From NCBI GenBank assembly GCA_018806915.1, contig JAGKQI010000043.1:1364001-1428000 (forward strand): a stretch of 64,000 nt of DNA, in the 5' to 3' direction. The notes under the pieces were generated by a model, which had not been told where the DNA came from, ran no database searches, and saw only the letters and a program-made list of their open reading frames with translations. Position numbers and translations under genes: made by a program. This stretch comes from Phytophthora colocasiae. Taxonomy: Eukaryota; Oomycota; Peronosporomycetes; Peronosporales; Peronosporaceae. This document shows, one piece after another, positions 10,571 through 20,255 of this stretch (position 1 is the first letter of the stretch; every line of letters begins with the position of its first letter).

Positions 10571-10934
10571 ACGTTTATTTAGATGCTTTCCAGGAGTAGC
10601 AGATGCGCTTTTTCGATTGCGTCTGCGCACGTGTAAGGCCTGGGTAGAAGCGATCAACAGTTTCCTCCATAGTATGAGAGTCTAGATTGCAGGACCTGCA
10701 GCTTAAAGCCATATGACACGGCTAATCGTGTGTACGTCCTTTGACACCGCTACCGGTCGTTCGCCTTCTTCACTGCGAGGCATGCTTTCAGAGCTGTAGC
10801 AAAACTTTCTACCAGAAGTGACTGGTTTGGTAGCTTTGTCTTTTGCTCAGATTTAATGGTAAAAAGTGAAGTTTTAAATAAACTATCTTTAACGTGTGAT
10901 CGGCTAATATGATAGTGCGCACTAAGAGATATCC
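10571..10934. other. Intergenic, no gene seen
   Basis: Short region between the hAT remnant and a small open frame. Neither hAT inverted ends nor promoter motifs were identified. Confidence 0.4.
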
Positions 10935-11270
10935 ATGAATAAAGACATCTCTTATGCGGTATCAACAACGGGTTGCACACTGGCCGTCATGAAGATTGTC
11001 CGGTCGAGAGGCCTAGAGGATCACACCGCTGCAAGTGATGTTGTGGAGTCAGTGGAGTTCATGTTTGGCCTGGCAATGTCTAACGAAGACGCAAAGTTGG
11101 CGGAGCCGATGCTACTTGCTAAACTGACAGAACTAGGCTTTGTGTGGCCTATGGTGACTCATTTCCCAGCATGTACATACGATATCTTCAAGTTTAACGA
11201 GATATTGCTGCCCTTAGTTCACGACGTGGTCTGCAACCTACGGCGTACATACCCGCCTTTCGAGACATAG
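10935..11270 (+). CDS. Hypothetical protein, 111 residues
   Basis: An ATG-started frame with protein-like composition (DVVESVEFMFGLAMSN, LLAKLTELGFVWPM, FKFNEILLPLVHDVV). The pattern of a GFVW motif followed by a helix ending LLPLVH faintly resembles the helicase-associated repeat proteins common in oomycetes, but this is only an impression. It ends 29 bp before the copia LTR and could be a truncated gene whose downstream part was displaced. No domain is firmly recognised and expression is unproven. Confidence 0.3.
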   Translation: MNKDISYAVSTTGCTLAVMKIVRSRGLEDHTAASDVVESVEFMFGLAMSNEDAKLAEPMLLAKLTELGFVWPMVTHFPACTYDIFKFNEILLPLVHDVVCNLRRTYPPFET

Positions 11271-11299
11271 TTTATAGTGTTGTTTGAATACAGCTTCAA

Positions 11300-11536
11300 T
11301 GTTGTAAGTTTGACTTGAGCTAGACGAAGTAGATTGGAGACTGATGTATTATGTAGTTAGATAAAAGGCCGAATGCCTGTGTCAATATGCATGCCTCCTG
11401 TGAGGAGTTTCTCAACTTTCCGTACTCCTACGTCCCGTACGGAGATTCCTCACCTTCTCGTGTCCTGCGAAGATACACTTCATCTCAACAGCTTCTCAGG
11501 ATCTCCTGACACCTGGATCTCCGCCATCTTCCGACA
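11300..11536 (-). repeat. copia 3' LTR
   Basis: 237 bp, TGTTG...CCGACA on the + strand, matching the LTR at 16174-16410 except for one T/C difference in the CAACTT(T/C)CCG stretch. Confidence 0.93.
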
Positions 11537-11547
11537 CTCCTTCCCGC
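11537..11547 (-). other. copia polypurine tract
   Basis: Read on the reverse strand, GCGGGAAGGAG abuts the 3' LTR. This is where second-strand synthesis is primed in LTR retrotransposons. Confidence 0.75.
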
Positions 11548-11551
11548 GACG

Positions 11552-14500
11552 TCATCCTGTCAGCATCACCAGCTCACGAATTTCCTTGAGTCGAGGCGCT
11601 GGTAGAGCTTTCGTCAGTATGTCGGCGCGCATCCTCTTAGACTCACAGTACGCCACGGCGATTACCTTCTTTTTGACGAAGTCTTTTACGAACTTGTGGC
11701 GTGTATCGATATTTTTGGCTCTGCCGGATGTGTCCTCGCCTTCTAGTTGAGCAATAGCCGCTTGATTGTCCACGTAAAGTACCGACGGCACTCGTAACTT
11801 CAATCCAATTTCTTTTAAGCACTCCATAATACCTAGCATTTCTGCTGTAATACGTGACGCAGCTACGAACTCTGACTCCATCGTCGAGAGTGAGACACAA
11901 GCCTGCTTCTTGCAGATCCAGGAAACCACGGCACCTGCCACCATAACAACCCCACCCGTCACAGATTTTCTGTCTCCCTTATCAGATGCGTAGTCGGCAT
12001 CACTAAACGCCTCCACCATCACGTCGTTGTCCGCTACGCTCTCGTCTGTGTCCATCACGAATTTCAGATGCTTCGTGCCCTTCAAGTATCTTGCGATTCG
12101 TTTTGCTAATCTCCAGTCGCGCTCACGTGGCGCATGTGAGTTTCTTGTAACTCGATGAACTGCAAACGAGATGTCGGGCCTCGTACATCTTGCAATCCAC
12201 AGCAAACTTCCAACCAATGATTGGAAGGTTTGTGCTGTTGGGCGCCCGGGCGCTCCAGCACTTCCACTTGGCAGTAGCTCTCCAGGTTCCTCACCATCGT
12301 GGTCATCCCCGATTGGAGTTCTCACGGGGACTGCCTTATCCAGCTGGAACTTAATCAGCATATCCTCGATCACCTTTTCTTGATCCAATGTCCATCAGCT
12401 CTTGTCGTCGTAGCTGAACGAGACCCCCAGGAACTTCGACACCACTCCAAGGTCCTTCAAATCCACTACCTGCATGTCTGTGAAGAACTGGTCTACTTTA
12501 GCAACACTCGTAGCCGTCACCAGGATATCATCCACGTAAATACCCACAAGTGTCATACCATCCTTCTCATCCTTGATGTACAAACAACTGTCCGAAAAGC
12601 ACTGCAGGAAACCTAGCGAGACGAGAATCGAGTGTAGCAATTGGTTCCACAGTCTTCCAGACTGTTTTAACCCGTACAGTCCCTTTTCCAACAGCAACGC
12701 TAACTCGTACTTGCTATTCACTCCCAGCGTACGGAGCTGCTCGTCGGTAAATTCCATCCCCTTCGGAATAAGAAGCAAAATGACCAAATTTTCTTCTTTT
12801 TTCGCTTTGACGTAAGCGCTTAGTACATCGCCGTGCCGAGCTGGAACATTCCAGATTCTTGACACCACCAGAATAACTCTTCCAGAAGTCAATTCGAGAA
12901 CTGCTGAAAACGTGTACGTGTAATCTACACCGTACTCCTGTTCATCGCCGCGAGCCACTAATCGTGCCTTGTACCTTTCCACCGTGCCGTCCGCATGAGT
13001 CTTCAGTTTGAACACCCACTTGGTGTGCAGAAGCTTGGCGTTCTCAGGTTTCCTCACTACTCGCCATGTTTCGTTCTGCTCGAGAGCTTCAATCTCCTCC
13101 CGAATTGCTTGTTTCCACTTGTTCGCTCGCGGATCTCGCATCGCTTGCCTATAGTTCTTGGGATCTTCTAGCACGACCGAGTTTACTCTGTCCACTGGCA
13201 CATGTTTCGCTCCCATGTTGCGTGTTCTCATGCGTGTCACCGGTTCTTCTTCAGCTGGCAACTTCTCATCGTCAGCATTACCAGCTCCTTCCACTTCGTC
13301 AGCTTCTTCATGTCTTGAAGCTTGGTTCTTATTCTTGTTCTTCTTCTTTCTGGATTTATCGTTCTTCGAGTTGGTCTTGTTTGTCGTCTTCTTTTGCTTG
13401 GTGACTTCTTCGCGATCTTCAACAGCTCTTTTCAACTCTGGATCCTCGCGTTCGAGCTGTAATTGCAGCTGCTCGTTCTGCTTGCTGTTCAAGGTCTCCA
13501 CGTTCTTGATATGCTGAGTAGTTATTACGATTCTGTCCTTGGGCAGGTAAACTTTGAAGCCTTTGGTTTCGTCATTCTTTCCCACGATCATCCCCACTTC
13601 AGCCCTTGGTTTCCACGACTTTTTGCCAGGATCTCTGTATGCAGTGCAGGAGCTGCCGAACACCACTATCTCTGACAAATTCGGGACATTTCCGGTTAAT
13701 AACTCGATGGGAGACATTCGCTTTGAGTTAGCCCGACAGGAGCTCCGATTCAGCACAAACGCCGCATATTCGACAGCATCACCCCAAAAGTAAAGAGGTA
13801 GCCCACTAGCAAACAGCATACACCTCGCAACATTCAGGATCGTCCGATGCATGCGCTCAGCTTTCCCGTTTGAGGCCTGGTTCTCTCGCTCGCTCACTTG
13901 CCGTCGGACGCCAGTCGCTTTGCAGAATGGATCCACATTTATATACTCCTTCCCGCCGTCGGTGCGGAGCACATGGATCTTGCAGTTAAATCGTTTCTCG
14001 AAATACACCAAGAATTGCTCGAAGTTCTCTGTAGCTTCCACCTTGTTCTTTGCTAGGAACACCCTCACGTAATTTGTAGAGTAGTCCACGCAATTAATCA
14101 TGTATCTGTTTCCGCGTCTGTCTTTCGGAGTCATCGGGCCCTTGATATCACTCCCAATTACACCGCCAATCTTGTCGATCGGGGCATTCGTGCCGCTGTC
14201 CTTCTTACTCTGATTGTTCTTGCATTGCTTACCCTGAGCACAGGTTAAACAATTGAGTCTAGCCCTGCTGGTCAGCTTGATTCCCGAGCCAACCGCATCT
14301 GCCATCTTCTCCACTGTGTCATACGCGATATGTCCTAAGCGCTCGTGCAGTTCTAGCAGTGTAGTCTTGGTCACTGCAGTTTCCATTTCTTCACCTGCTT
14401 CTTCTACAGCCTGAATGACAGTATCTGCACGCACCTCCACTCCCATTGGTACTTCGCCCATCGCGTTCACCCACAGCACCTTATTGCGTCTGAACACCTC

Positions 14501-14932
14501 GAAGACTTTCATCCCAGTGTCTTCTTTCACAGCATAACTTTTTCCGTTGGTGCGCTCTAGGAATACACCTTTCTCCTCCAATATACCATAGCTAATGATA
14601 TTATCTGGCAGATTCTCTCCGTAATGAACGTCCTTTTAGTCCACTACCACCTCGTTGCCGTCTACAATTGCCCGTAGCACGACAGTTCCTTTCTTGTTCA
14701 CGCGAAAATGATTTCCACTCGCTGCAACGTATCGTTCGTCACAGTCAACTGCATCTCGCAGCAACTTCTCATCTTTGACCAGATGCACACTGGAACCACT
14801 GTCCAAGATCCACCTGTTGTTTTCTTCAGCTGCACTGGTCTTCACTGCGAGTGAGACCTTGGTCTCCTTAGTGCCACCACCTTTGTCCGGGCAACACCAA
14901 GCAAATGCCCAATTTCGCCACAGTTGTAGCAC
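11552..14932 (-). pseudogene. copia pol: protease, integrase, reverse transcriptase, RNase H
   Basis: The reverse strand encodes, in order, a protease with WILDSGSSVHLV (catalytic Asp-Ser-Gly), a GAG-pre-integrase zinc region (HERLGH...CLTCAQGKQC), an integrase core (GSDIKGPM, LRTDGGKEY, NGKAERMHRT), a reverse transcriptase with YVDDILV and LYGLKQSGRLW, and an RNase H (FSDADYASDKGDRKSVTG, STMESEFVA). An in-frame TAA at about 14636-14638, after the protease, and a TGA at 12393-12397, between reverse transcriptase and RNase H, break the frame. The protease is one frame away from gag. These enzymes would process the polyprotein, copy the RNA and insert the cDNA. As read, this copy could act only with help from another element. 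Confidence 0.9.
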
Positions 14933-16131
14933 TTGCGAGTCTCTGTTGACGCAACTCGCGCGACAGACTCATTTGCTCGTCCACTCTGGCTACCTCGACC
15001 TCCTCCACTGGTCTGACCTCCTCGACCACGACTTCCACGTCCGCCTTGGCCGCGTATGTTGTCTTGTTTGTTCATTGTCTCTTCATACTCGATCGCAAAA
15101 GACACTAACTCGGTAGCTTGTTGCAGGTAGTCCATCCTCTGCGAGTTCAATCTGGTCAACATTGCGCTTTGTAAGTACGGAGGCGCCGACTTGCACAAGC
15201 TCTGCAAGACAAGTAAATCCGAGCAGCCCGATCGTTCAGCCACGTACGTGATGTACTGATAGTGATCAGTCCAGGTCCTATTCTTATCTTTTTCTGCTGT
15301 CATCAGCTGCAGTCCTTTAGCAGCCGAAATAGTTGTCATGTAGGGTACAAGCATCCTATTCATGACGTGTTCCAGCGTCGGTGACTCCGTTGTCCACAAT
15401 GGAACCATACGTTCGAAGTAAACTAGCGCAGAACCGTTTAGTTTCCCGTTTAGTGCCAAAATCCTGAATTCTTCAGGCCAGTCACCGCCGCTCATCTGTT
15501 GAGCTGCCCCCAGTCGTTGTAGGAACCGCAGTCCCCATGCTTTAAAGTCTGCACCAAGTCCAGGATAAACTTCTTTCCCTGAAAACCTTTCGAAGCCTGG
15601 CCAATCGAGGTCACGTGGTTTGGGAATTTTTACACCGAAGTTCGTCGGTGGCGAGAAGTTCTCCCCGAGTGGTGATGCTATCTTCTCTTGCTGCACTTGT
15701 GGTTGCTGAGGAGCAACTGGAGTTTCCACCGGCCGAGTCGTCACCGGAGGTGGTACTGCTGCAGGCACCGACATTGGATCGTCTAGAGATCCGACTCTCA
15801 TCCGGCGATCCCTCGCCTTCAAGAAGTCGGTGAATGCGCTGGAGCCTGAGAACGTGTTCTCGAAGGGCGACGGATGCGGCACCTCAGTGCGATGCTGCAT
15901 CTGTTGCTGGAGCTTGGCCTGGTCCTTGATGAACTGCATCTGCTGCTTGGCTAACCCTTCGATGAGACCTTCAAGTCTATCAAGACGCTCAGAGCTTTCG
16001 CTTGAGTTCCGACTTCCACTCCCAGGAGCACTAGATGCGCCAGAATCCGAGTGCGCCCCTTCAAACAACTCGAACGGTCTGAAACCACGTTCGGTCCTGA
16101 ATTGTCGGCATCGCGCTAGTTGCCAGGACAT
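14842..16131 (-). CDS. copia gag
   Basis: A 429-residue frame starting at an ATG about 40 nt inside the 5' LTR junction. It has a low-complexity Ser/Gln-rich N-terminus, a helical capsid-like middle (PGLGADFKAWGLRFLQRLG, MVPLWTTESPTLEHVMNRML) and an Arg/Gly-rich nucleocapsid segment. A zinc knuckle begins KCYNCGEIGH, but the last Cys is only read one frame over (AWCCPDKGG), so the gag frame runs off into about 15 unrelated residues. Gag forms the virus-like particle that packages element RNA. In copia elements gag and pol usually share a single frame, so the shift at about 14900 is more likely damage than programmed frameshifting. Confidence 0.85.
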   Translation of the reverse strand: MSWQLARCRQFRTERGFRPFELFEGAHSDSGASSAPGSGSRNSSESSERLDRLEGLIEGLAKQQMQFIKDQAKLQQQMQHRTEVPHPSPFENTFSGSSAFTDFLKARDRRMRVGSLDDPMSVPAAVPPPVTTRPVETPVAPQQPQVQQEKIASPLGENFSPPTNFGVKIPKPRDLDWPGFERFSGKEVYPGLGADFKAWGLRFLQRLGAAQQMSGGDWPEEFRILALNGKLNGSALVYFERMVPLWTTESPTLEHVMNRMLVPYMTTISAAKGLQLMTAEKDKNRTWTDHYQYITYVAERSGCSDLLVLQSLCKSAPPYLQSAMLTRLNSQRMDYLQQATELVSFAIEYEETMNKQDNIRGQGGRGSRGRGGQTSGGGRGSQSGRANESVARVASTETRKCYNCGEIGHLLGVARTKVVALRRPRSHSQ

Positions 16132-16154
16132 TGTCGTCGTGAAGCGTCGTCAGA

Positions 16155-16173
16155 TCCGCTTGGGCTCATAACC
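16155..16173 (-). other. copia primer-binding site matching initiator tRNA-Met anticodon arm
   Basis: Immediately after the 5' LTR the reverse strand reads GGTTATGAGCCCAAGCGG. Its complement contains GGGCTCATAACC, the anticodon stem-loop sequence of initiator tRNA-Met, rather than a tRNA 3' CCA end. Drosophila copia is primed by a tRNA-iMet half-molecule at a comparable site. Confidence 0.7.
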
Positions 16174-16410
16174 TGTTGTAAGTTTGACTTGAGCTAGACG
16201 AAGTAGATTGGAGACTGATGTATTATGTAGTTAGATAAAAGGCCGAATGCCTGTGTCAATATGCATGCCTCCTGTGAGGAGTTTCTCAACTTCCCGTACT
16301 CCTACGTCCCGTACGGAGATTCCTCACCTTCTCGTGTCCTGCGAAGATACACTTCATCTCAACAGCTTCTCAGGATCTCCTGACACCTGGATCTCCGCCA
16401 TCTTCCGACA
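16174..16410 (-). repeat. copia 5' LTR
   Basis: 237 bp with TG...CA ends, near-identical to the LTR at 11300-11536. It would carry the element's promoter on the reverse strand. Confidence 0.93.
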
Positions 16411-16528
16411 TTCGATCACTTTGTGAAGTGTATAGTGTTGTTTGAAACAATGCATACGATCACTTTGTGAAGGAAATTAACATGTAAAAAAAACAATTCG
16501 CAATAGTTTGTGTGCCACATCATATTTG

Positions 16529-16546
16529 CCTTTCATTATCACTTTG
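16529..16546 (+). promoter_or_regulatory. Oomycete initiator/flanking core promoter of the TFIIS-N gene
   Basis: TTTCATTATCACTTTG matches the oomycete Inr (YTCATTYY) plus the adjacent CAWTTT flanking element. It lies 10-20 bp upstream of an ATG at 16554. It is now separated from the main exon by piggyBac 1, and in the intact allele would have been about 115 bp from it. Confidence 0.6.
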
Positions 16547-16855
16547 AAAAATAATGGTGGGGACATTGTCTTCTTGTATTAACCCCTCTAACCCGGTATT
16601 CTGTATCCTACAGAATAATATATTGTACAGGATTTAATATCCAGCAAACTCATCAGCGCTCCAGAACTCCGCATGAAGATTATTGTATGGTGTCTGGATC
16701 AGTCCACTTTCCTAACAGATCGGCGATGGGATGATAGACGGGTATTATTCAAGGAGGATAGAAAGACGCATATAAATCCCCAACAGGTTTGAAAATTCTG
16801 TCGAAAGCCCATCGGTTCACGTGTCAGAAGCTACCTCACATTGTCATTCGAAAAA

Positions 16856-17517
16856 ATGAACGGCCCAGCAGAGAAGCCGTTCAAGCAACTATGGCGCGAG
16901 ATCTGCGAGGAAGGCTGGAAGGCTCGTAAGCCGACAGGGATGACCTAGAATCAACGCTACGTGAAGCCGGGGTGAAGGGCCGTCTCGACGAAGCCAGACG
17001 TGGCATAAACTTCTTTGAAGGTTAGTGGCCTTATTTTTGTGCCACCACAGTTGTCGACACAGAGGAGGTGGGCGCTACAGGTGAACTACCAGCAGCTATA
17101 CCGGATGATACGGGCAAGACGGCGCGACCAATGCCTTTTTCCGGATGATCCAGAATTCGATTCAAGTGAGTGCATGGCTGCTGATGAAGAAGCAAGAGCG
17201 AGACCGATGAACCAAACGGAGCCGACGGCCTCATCGACTCGGACGTGTTTGGTAGCGACAATTTCATGGAGAGGCTCCGAAAGAGGGCGACTGTTTGGCT
17301 CTACGGCTATCGATGACGTGAATCTCGTGGAGACCGCTGATGTCAGCGATTCCGATTCCAACGCCGACGAAGAAGACATTATGGCAGACAACGAGGTGGT
17401 CCACTTGAGGAAAGTGTAGAAGAAGATGTAGAAGACCTGGAAATAAATGACAACGTTCCGGAAACTAGTAACTTTGACTTGACAGGTGATCTCTGCGATA
17501 TCCCAGAGTATGGATAG
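16856..17517 (+). pseudogene. piggyBac 1 transposase N-terminal remnant
   Basis: From the ATG the frame reads KPFKQLWREICEEGWKARKP then TGMT and a stop. Across frameshifts, YVKPG and VKGRLDEARRGINFFEG follow. The same features, in the same order, open the intact transposase of piggyBac 3 (KEFKKLWSRLLKDGWKARQP, YVKPGVKGRL, VDYFVG). Further on, acidic blocks (DSDVFGSDNFMERL, ETADVSDSDSNADEEDIMAD) parallel the acidic linker of piggyBac 3, split over all three frames. The catalytic domain is absent. The fragment has no coding ability of its own but identifies the element's family. Confidence 0.7.
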
Positions 17518-17538
17518 ATCACATACAATGAGGAGCAC

Positions 17539-17812
17539 AGCCGTAAGCCGGGATGCTACAGAATAACTCAAGTGGTGCTACTAATTCTGGATGTTGCGTG
17601 TGCACACGGAATTTCCCATAGCCGTAAGTCAGGATGCTACAGAATAACTCGAGTGGTGCTTTACTAGTTCTGGATGTTGCGTGTGCACACGGAATTTCCC
17701 GTAGCCGTAAGTCAGGATGCTACAGAATAACTCGAGTGGTGCTTTACTAATTCTGGATGTTGCCCGCACAGGAATTTCCCACAGCCGTATGTCGGGATGC
17801 TACAGAATAATT
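17539..17812 (+). repeat. Tandem repeat, unit about 79-83 bp, 3.4 copies
   Basis: Copies start near 17539, 17620, 17703 and 17782 with AGCCGTAAGTC(A/G)GGATGC. Each contains GATGCTACAGAATAACTC, which includes the TACAGAATA half-palindrome found at the ends of piggyBac 1. They may be extra transposase-binding sites. Confidence 0.85.
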
Positions 17813-18210
17813 CGACACATCCAGCTACTGGCGCTGCGCAGAATCAACAACTTTAGACTCATATCAACGCCGAGGAACTGGTGTTTGTCATATCACGCTA
17901 GAAGCACACGTTAGTGAACACATCGGATCACCAAGCAGAACAAACGCAGGCAGTACTTGTGTAAGGTGCGTTCCGCCTTTGAGCACCTTCTGTCAGCAAT
18001 GGTTTAGGCGGTCGTGTACCGCTCTGCCACGTTCACGCTCACGTGCTATCAGAAATGGCACGATACCTCAGGTGACGGGAAGAGCATTCCACCGAGCCTA
18101 AAAGATGATTAGATTCCTGCAAACGTAGAGAGAAAGTAAAGACGAGGAATAAGAAGGACAAACTAGTTAGCACCACGTACTTTGCAGTAGGTCTTGCTGG
18201 AGCCTGCAGA

Positions 18211-18269
18211 GAAGTATTTGCCCAGTTCCTCCTCACTACTCCGTTAGTTAGGAACTGGGCAAATTCTTC
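18211..18269. repeat. 20-bp inverted repeat (hairpin) inside piggyBac 1
   Basis: Arms GAAGTATTTGCCCAGTTCCT and its near-perfect reverse complement are separated by 19 bp. One mismatch is visible. It could form a stem-loop in RNA or be a recombination remnant. Confidence 0.75.
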
Positions 18270-18666
18270 CTCTTCGCGCGCTTTGCACTTAGCGCGCTTT
18301 TGGCGGATGGTTGGTTGGCGCCAAGAGTGCCGCACAGTACGGAGTCGTTTCAAATTTGACGGGGGTTGCCGAGTGAGAGGTTTTGAACATGTTTTGTCCG
18401 CCAGGGATCCAATAGGAGATCGCCAGTTTCGCAGATGTTGGATACATTGTGCATGCTATAGCCGATGATGTACACTTTATGTACAGAATATGCCTCGCCG
18501 AGCACGAAAGGGCTTCCAACGGCATACTTTTCGCAGGTTATCGTTCATACTTTAATCAAGATAATTGCTTATTCTGTAGAATACAGAATAACGGCTCGGG
18601 TTAGAAGGGTTAATCTCGCTCCTGTAGGCAATCCTAACGTTATTTAACTGCTTCCGACAGGTCCGT

Positions 18667-20196
18667 ATGCGCGAGCCACAGCGCTTCCCTCTGGGTACGC
18701 GTGTAGCCAATCCCCTTGAGGGTAGAACGGGAGAAATCAAGGCTTTTGACCCGGACTCAGGTCTCTACACTCTCGTGTACAATGACGACCACCGAGATGT
18801 TCTAAATGCCAGTGAGACGGAGAAGTTTATTATCCGTAAATCACCAGCAGAATTAGCAAAAGAGGCTGAAGAACGACGCAAGGAGATGGAATCAGATCCG
18901 AATCAGTTTCTCGGTGCTACTGTGACGAAAAGCTCCACAAGTTACGAAGGGAAGACACTTACGAGTTCTGGTCAAGTGACGCAGTATTTTGCTGACATTA
19001 AGAGGTTCCGAGTACTTTTTTCCGATGGATTGTACTCGGATATGACGTTGGAAGAAGTGAAGCAGAATGTAAAGAAGAACGAAGTGGAAAGTCGCAAGAG
19101 AAGTGGAGATCCAGATGGAGAAACATCCAAGAAGAAGAAGAGCAAACACCATCATGAAGAGAAGGAACGACCTTTAAACACGCAGAAATTTGACAGCAGG
19201 AAGACCGCGTACGTCATGTGCAGACAAGTTCTTCGGATTGTTCTAAGTCAGAAGAAAGTGGCCAAGAACTGCACGGAGAAGCAGAAGGTGATTCTGAACA
19301 ACAAGGACCTTCAGGCGAAGAAGGCGCTGGAAGCTTTTGTTGAGGCTGATGGACTTCAAGCTCTAGAGAAGATGCTAACTCATTGGTTCCGTCTCGACAG
19401 TACACGATCTGCTGCTCTATTGGTGATGAAAGTGTTGGCGGTGATACCTGGTGTCAAGGAGCAGCAGCTCAGGAAGACAAACATTGCCCGTACACTGAAA
19501 GGTATTGAAAGGGTTAGTCGTACTATGAGTCACGTTGAGATGGTGTATGGGGACTTGGCTCAGTGGATCATCAAGAAGTGGGCGAGAACGGCAATGAACC
19601 GCACGTTCAACCGCTCTGCGAGAGATCTACTATTGGAGCAGCAGTCGCAGATCAGTCGAGCTGCCACGGACGGACAAGTGCACATTGCTCCACGCTCGAC
19701 AGCTAAGCAGACCCCCCAACAGAAGGAGACGGCGAGACTGGAAGCGCTGCGAACTGGCGAAGAAAAGTCCGCAGAGCCTGAGGAAGATCCAGGCGATGAA
19801 GTTGTGGTGTATCTGCCCCAGTTCAACTCGCTTGGGTCGGAGGATATGCGTCGCCCCGTCCGTCAAATTCAACTGATTGAATCGCTGGCCTCAAAGATTA
19901 ACCAAGATTATGTCGACTCGCTGAAGAAGCACAGCGAAGATGAAGAAGAGCAAATTGGTGTGGCGGATGGACGGATTGTGTTCGGAAAGCCGCAGTTGAA
20001 GCATTTCAATCAGAACATTCCTGTCATCGACTTGTTCGCCACGACTCGCAGTAAAATCGTCGGGAACAACGCAGAATCGACGGAAACTGGTTCTTCTCAG
20101 CCGTTGCCGAAGCCTAACAAGACATCAAAACCCAAGAAATCAATTCTGAAGATGAGGGATGAAGTCGTCATTCCAGCGTCGCAAGTTACGTGGTAA
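18667..20196 (+). CDS. TFIIS N-terminal (LW) domain protein, nuclear elongation-factor-like
   Basis: A 509-residue frame. Residues 8-60 form a small beta-rich Tudor-like segment (GTRVANPLEGRTGEIKAFDP). Residues about 120-165 are a basic nuclear-localisation region (KKKKSKHHHEEKERP). Residues about 215-315 form a helical bundle (EAFVEADGLQALEKMLTHWF, ALLVMKVLAVIPGV, QWIIKKWART) typical of TFIIS N-terminal domains, which bind partners in transcription elongation. No TFIIS zinc ribbon is seen, so this is not TFIIS itself. A CGACAG acceptor at 18660 directly precedes GTCCGT-ATG. An ATG at 16554 followed by GTGGGG would splice to it in phase (73-nt intron without the element), adding only Met-Val-Arg. 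piggyBac 1 would therefore lie in intron 1. If that is wrong, the start at 18667 is used. Confidence 0.8.
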   Translation: MREPQRFPLGTRVANPLEGRTGEIKAFDPDSGLYTLVYNDDHRDVLNASETEKFIIRKSPAELAKEAEERRKEMESDPNQFLGATVTKSSTSYEGKTLTSSGQVTQYFADIKRFRVLFSDGLYSDMTLEEVKQNVKKNEVESRKRSGDPDGETSKKKKSKHHHEEKERPLNTQKFDSRKTAYVMCRQVLRIVLSQKKVAKNCTEKQKVILNNKDLQAKKALEAFVEADGLQALEKMLTHWFRLDSTRSAALLVMKVLAVIPGVKEQQLRKTNIARTLKGIERVSRTMSHVEMVYGDLAQWIIKKWARTAMNRTFNRSARDLLLEQQSQISRAATDGQVHIAPRSTAKQTPQQKETARLEALRTGEEKSAEPEEDPGDEVVVYLPQFNSLGSEDMRRPVRQIQLIESLASKINQDYVDSLKKHSEDEEEQIGVADGRIVFGKPQLKHFNQNIPVIDLFATTRSKIVGNNAESTETGSSQPLPKPNKTSKPKKSILKMRDEVVIPASQVTW

Positions 20197-20255
20197 AAAG
20201 AGAGTTCTGTGTATTGACAGAAAAAAAGAAAACCTAAAATGCAGAGTATTGAATT

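Larger units (their letters stand above)
11300..16410 (-). mobile_element. Ty1/copia retrotransposon, full length
   Basis: Two 237-bp LTRs bound a reverse-strand gag-pol in copia order (gag, protease, integrase, reverse transcriptase, RNase H). The LTRs differ at one base among those compared, so insertion was recent. Flanking pentamers are TTCAA (left) and TTCGA (right), a likely 5-bp target duplication with one change. A primer-binding site and a purine tract adjoin the LTRs in the expected places. The pol gene carries one frameshift and two stops, so this copy is probably not autonomous. Confidence 0.93.
16583..18609 (+). mobile_element. Degenerate piggyBac element flanked by TTAA (piggyBac 1)
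   Basis: Inverted ends (left CCCCTCTAACCCGG then ATTCTGTATCCTACAGAAT; right the reverse of GGGTTAGAAGGG with a TTCTGTAGAATACAGAA palindrome) are each flanked by TTAA (16579-16582 and 18610-18613), the target of piggyBac elements. The inside holds only a decayed transposase N-terminus, an 80-bp tandem array and a hairpin, so the element is non-autonomous. Confidence 0.85.

Noticed and set aside
15615..16171. Plus-strand frames opposite to copia gag
   Set aside because: They are shadows of the gag gene, Ser/Arg-rich and without motifs.
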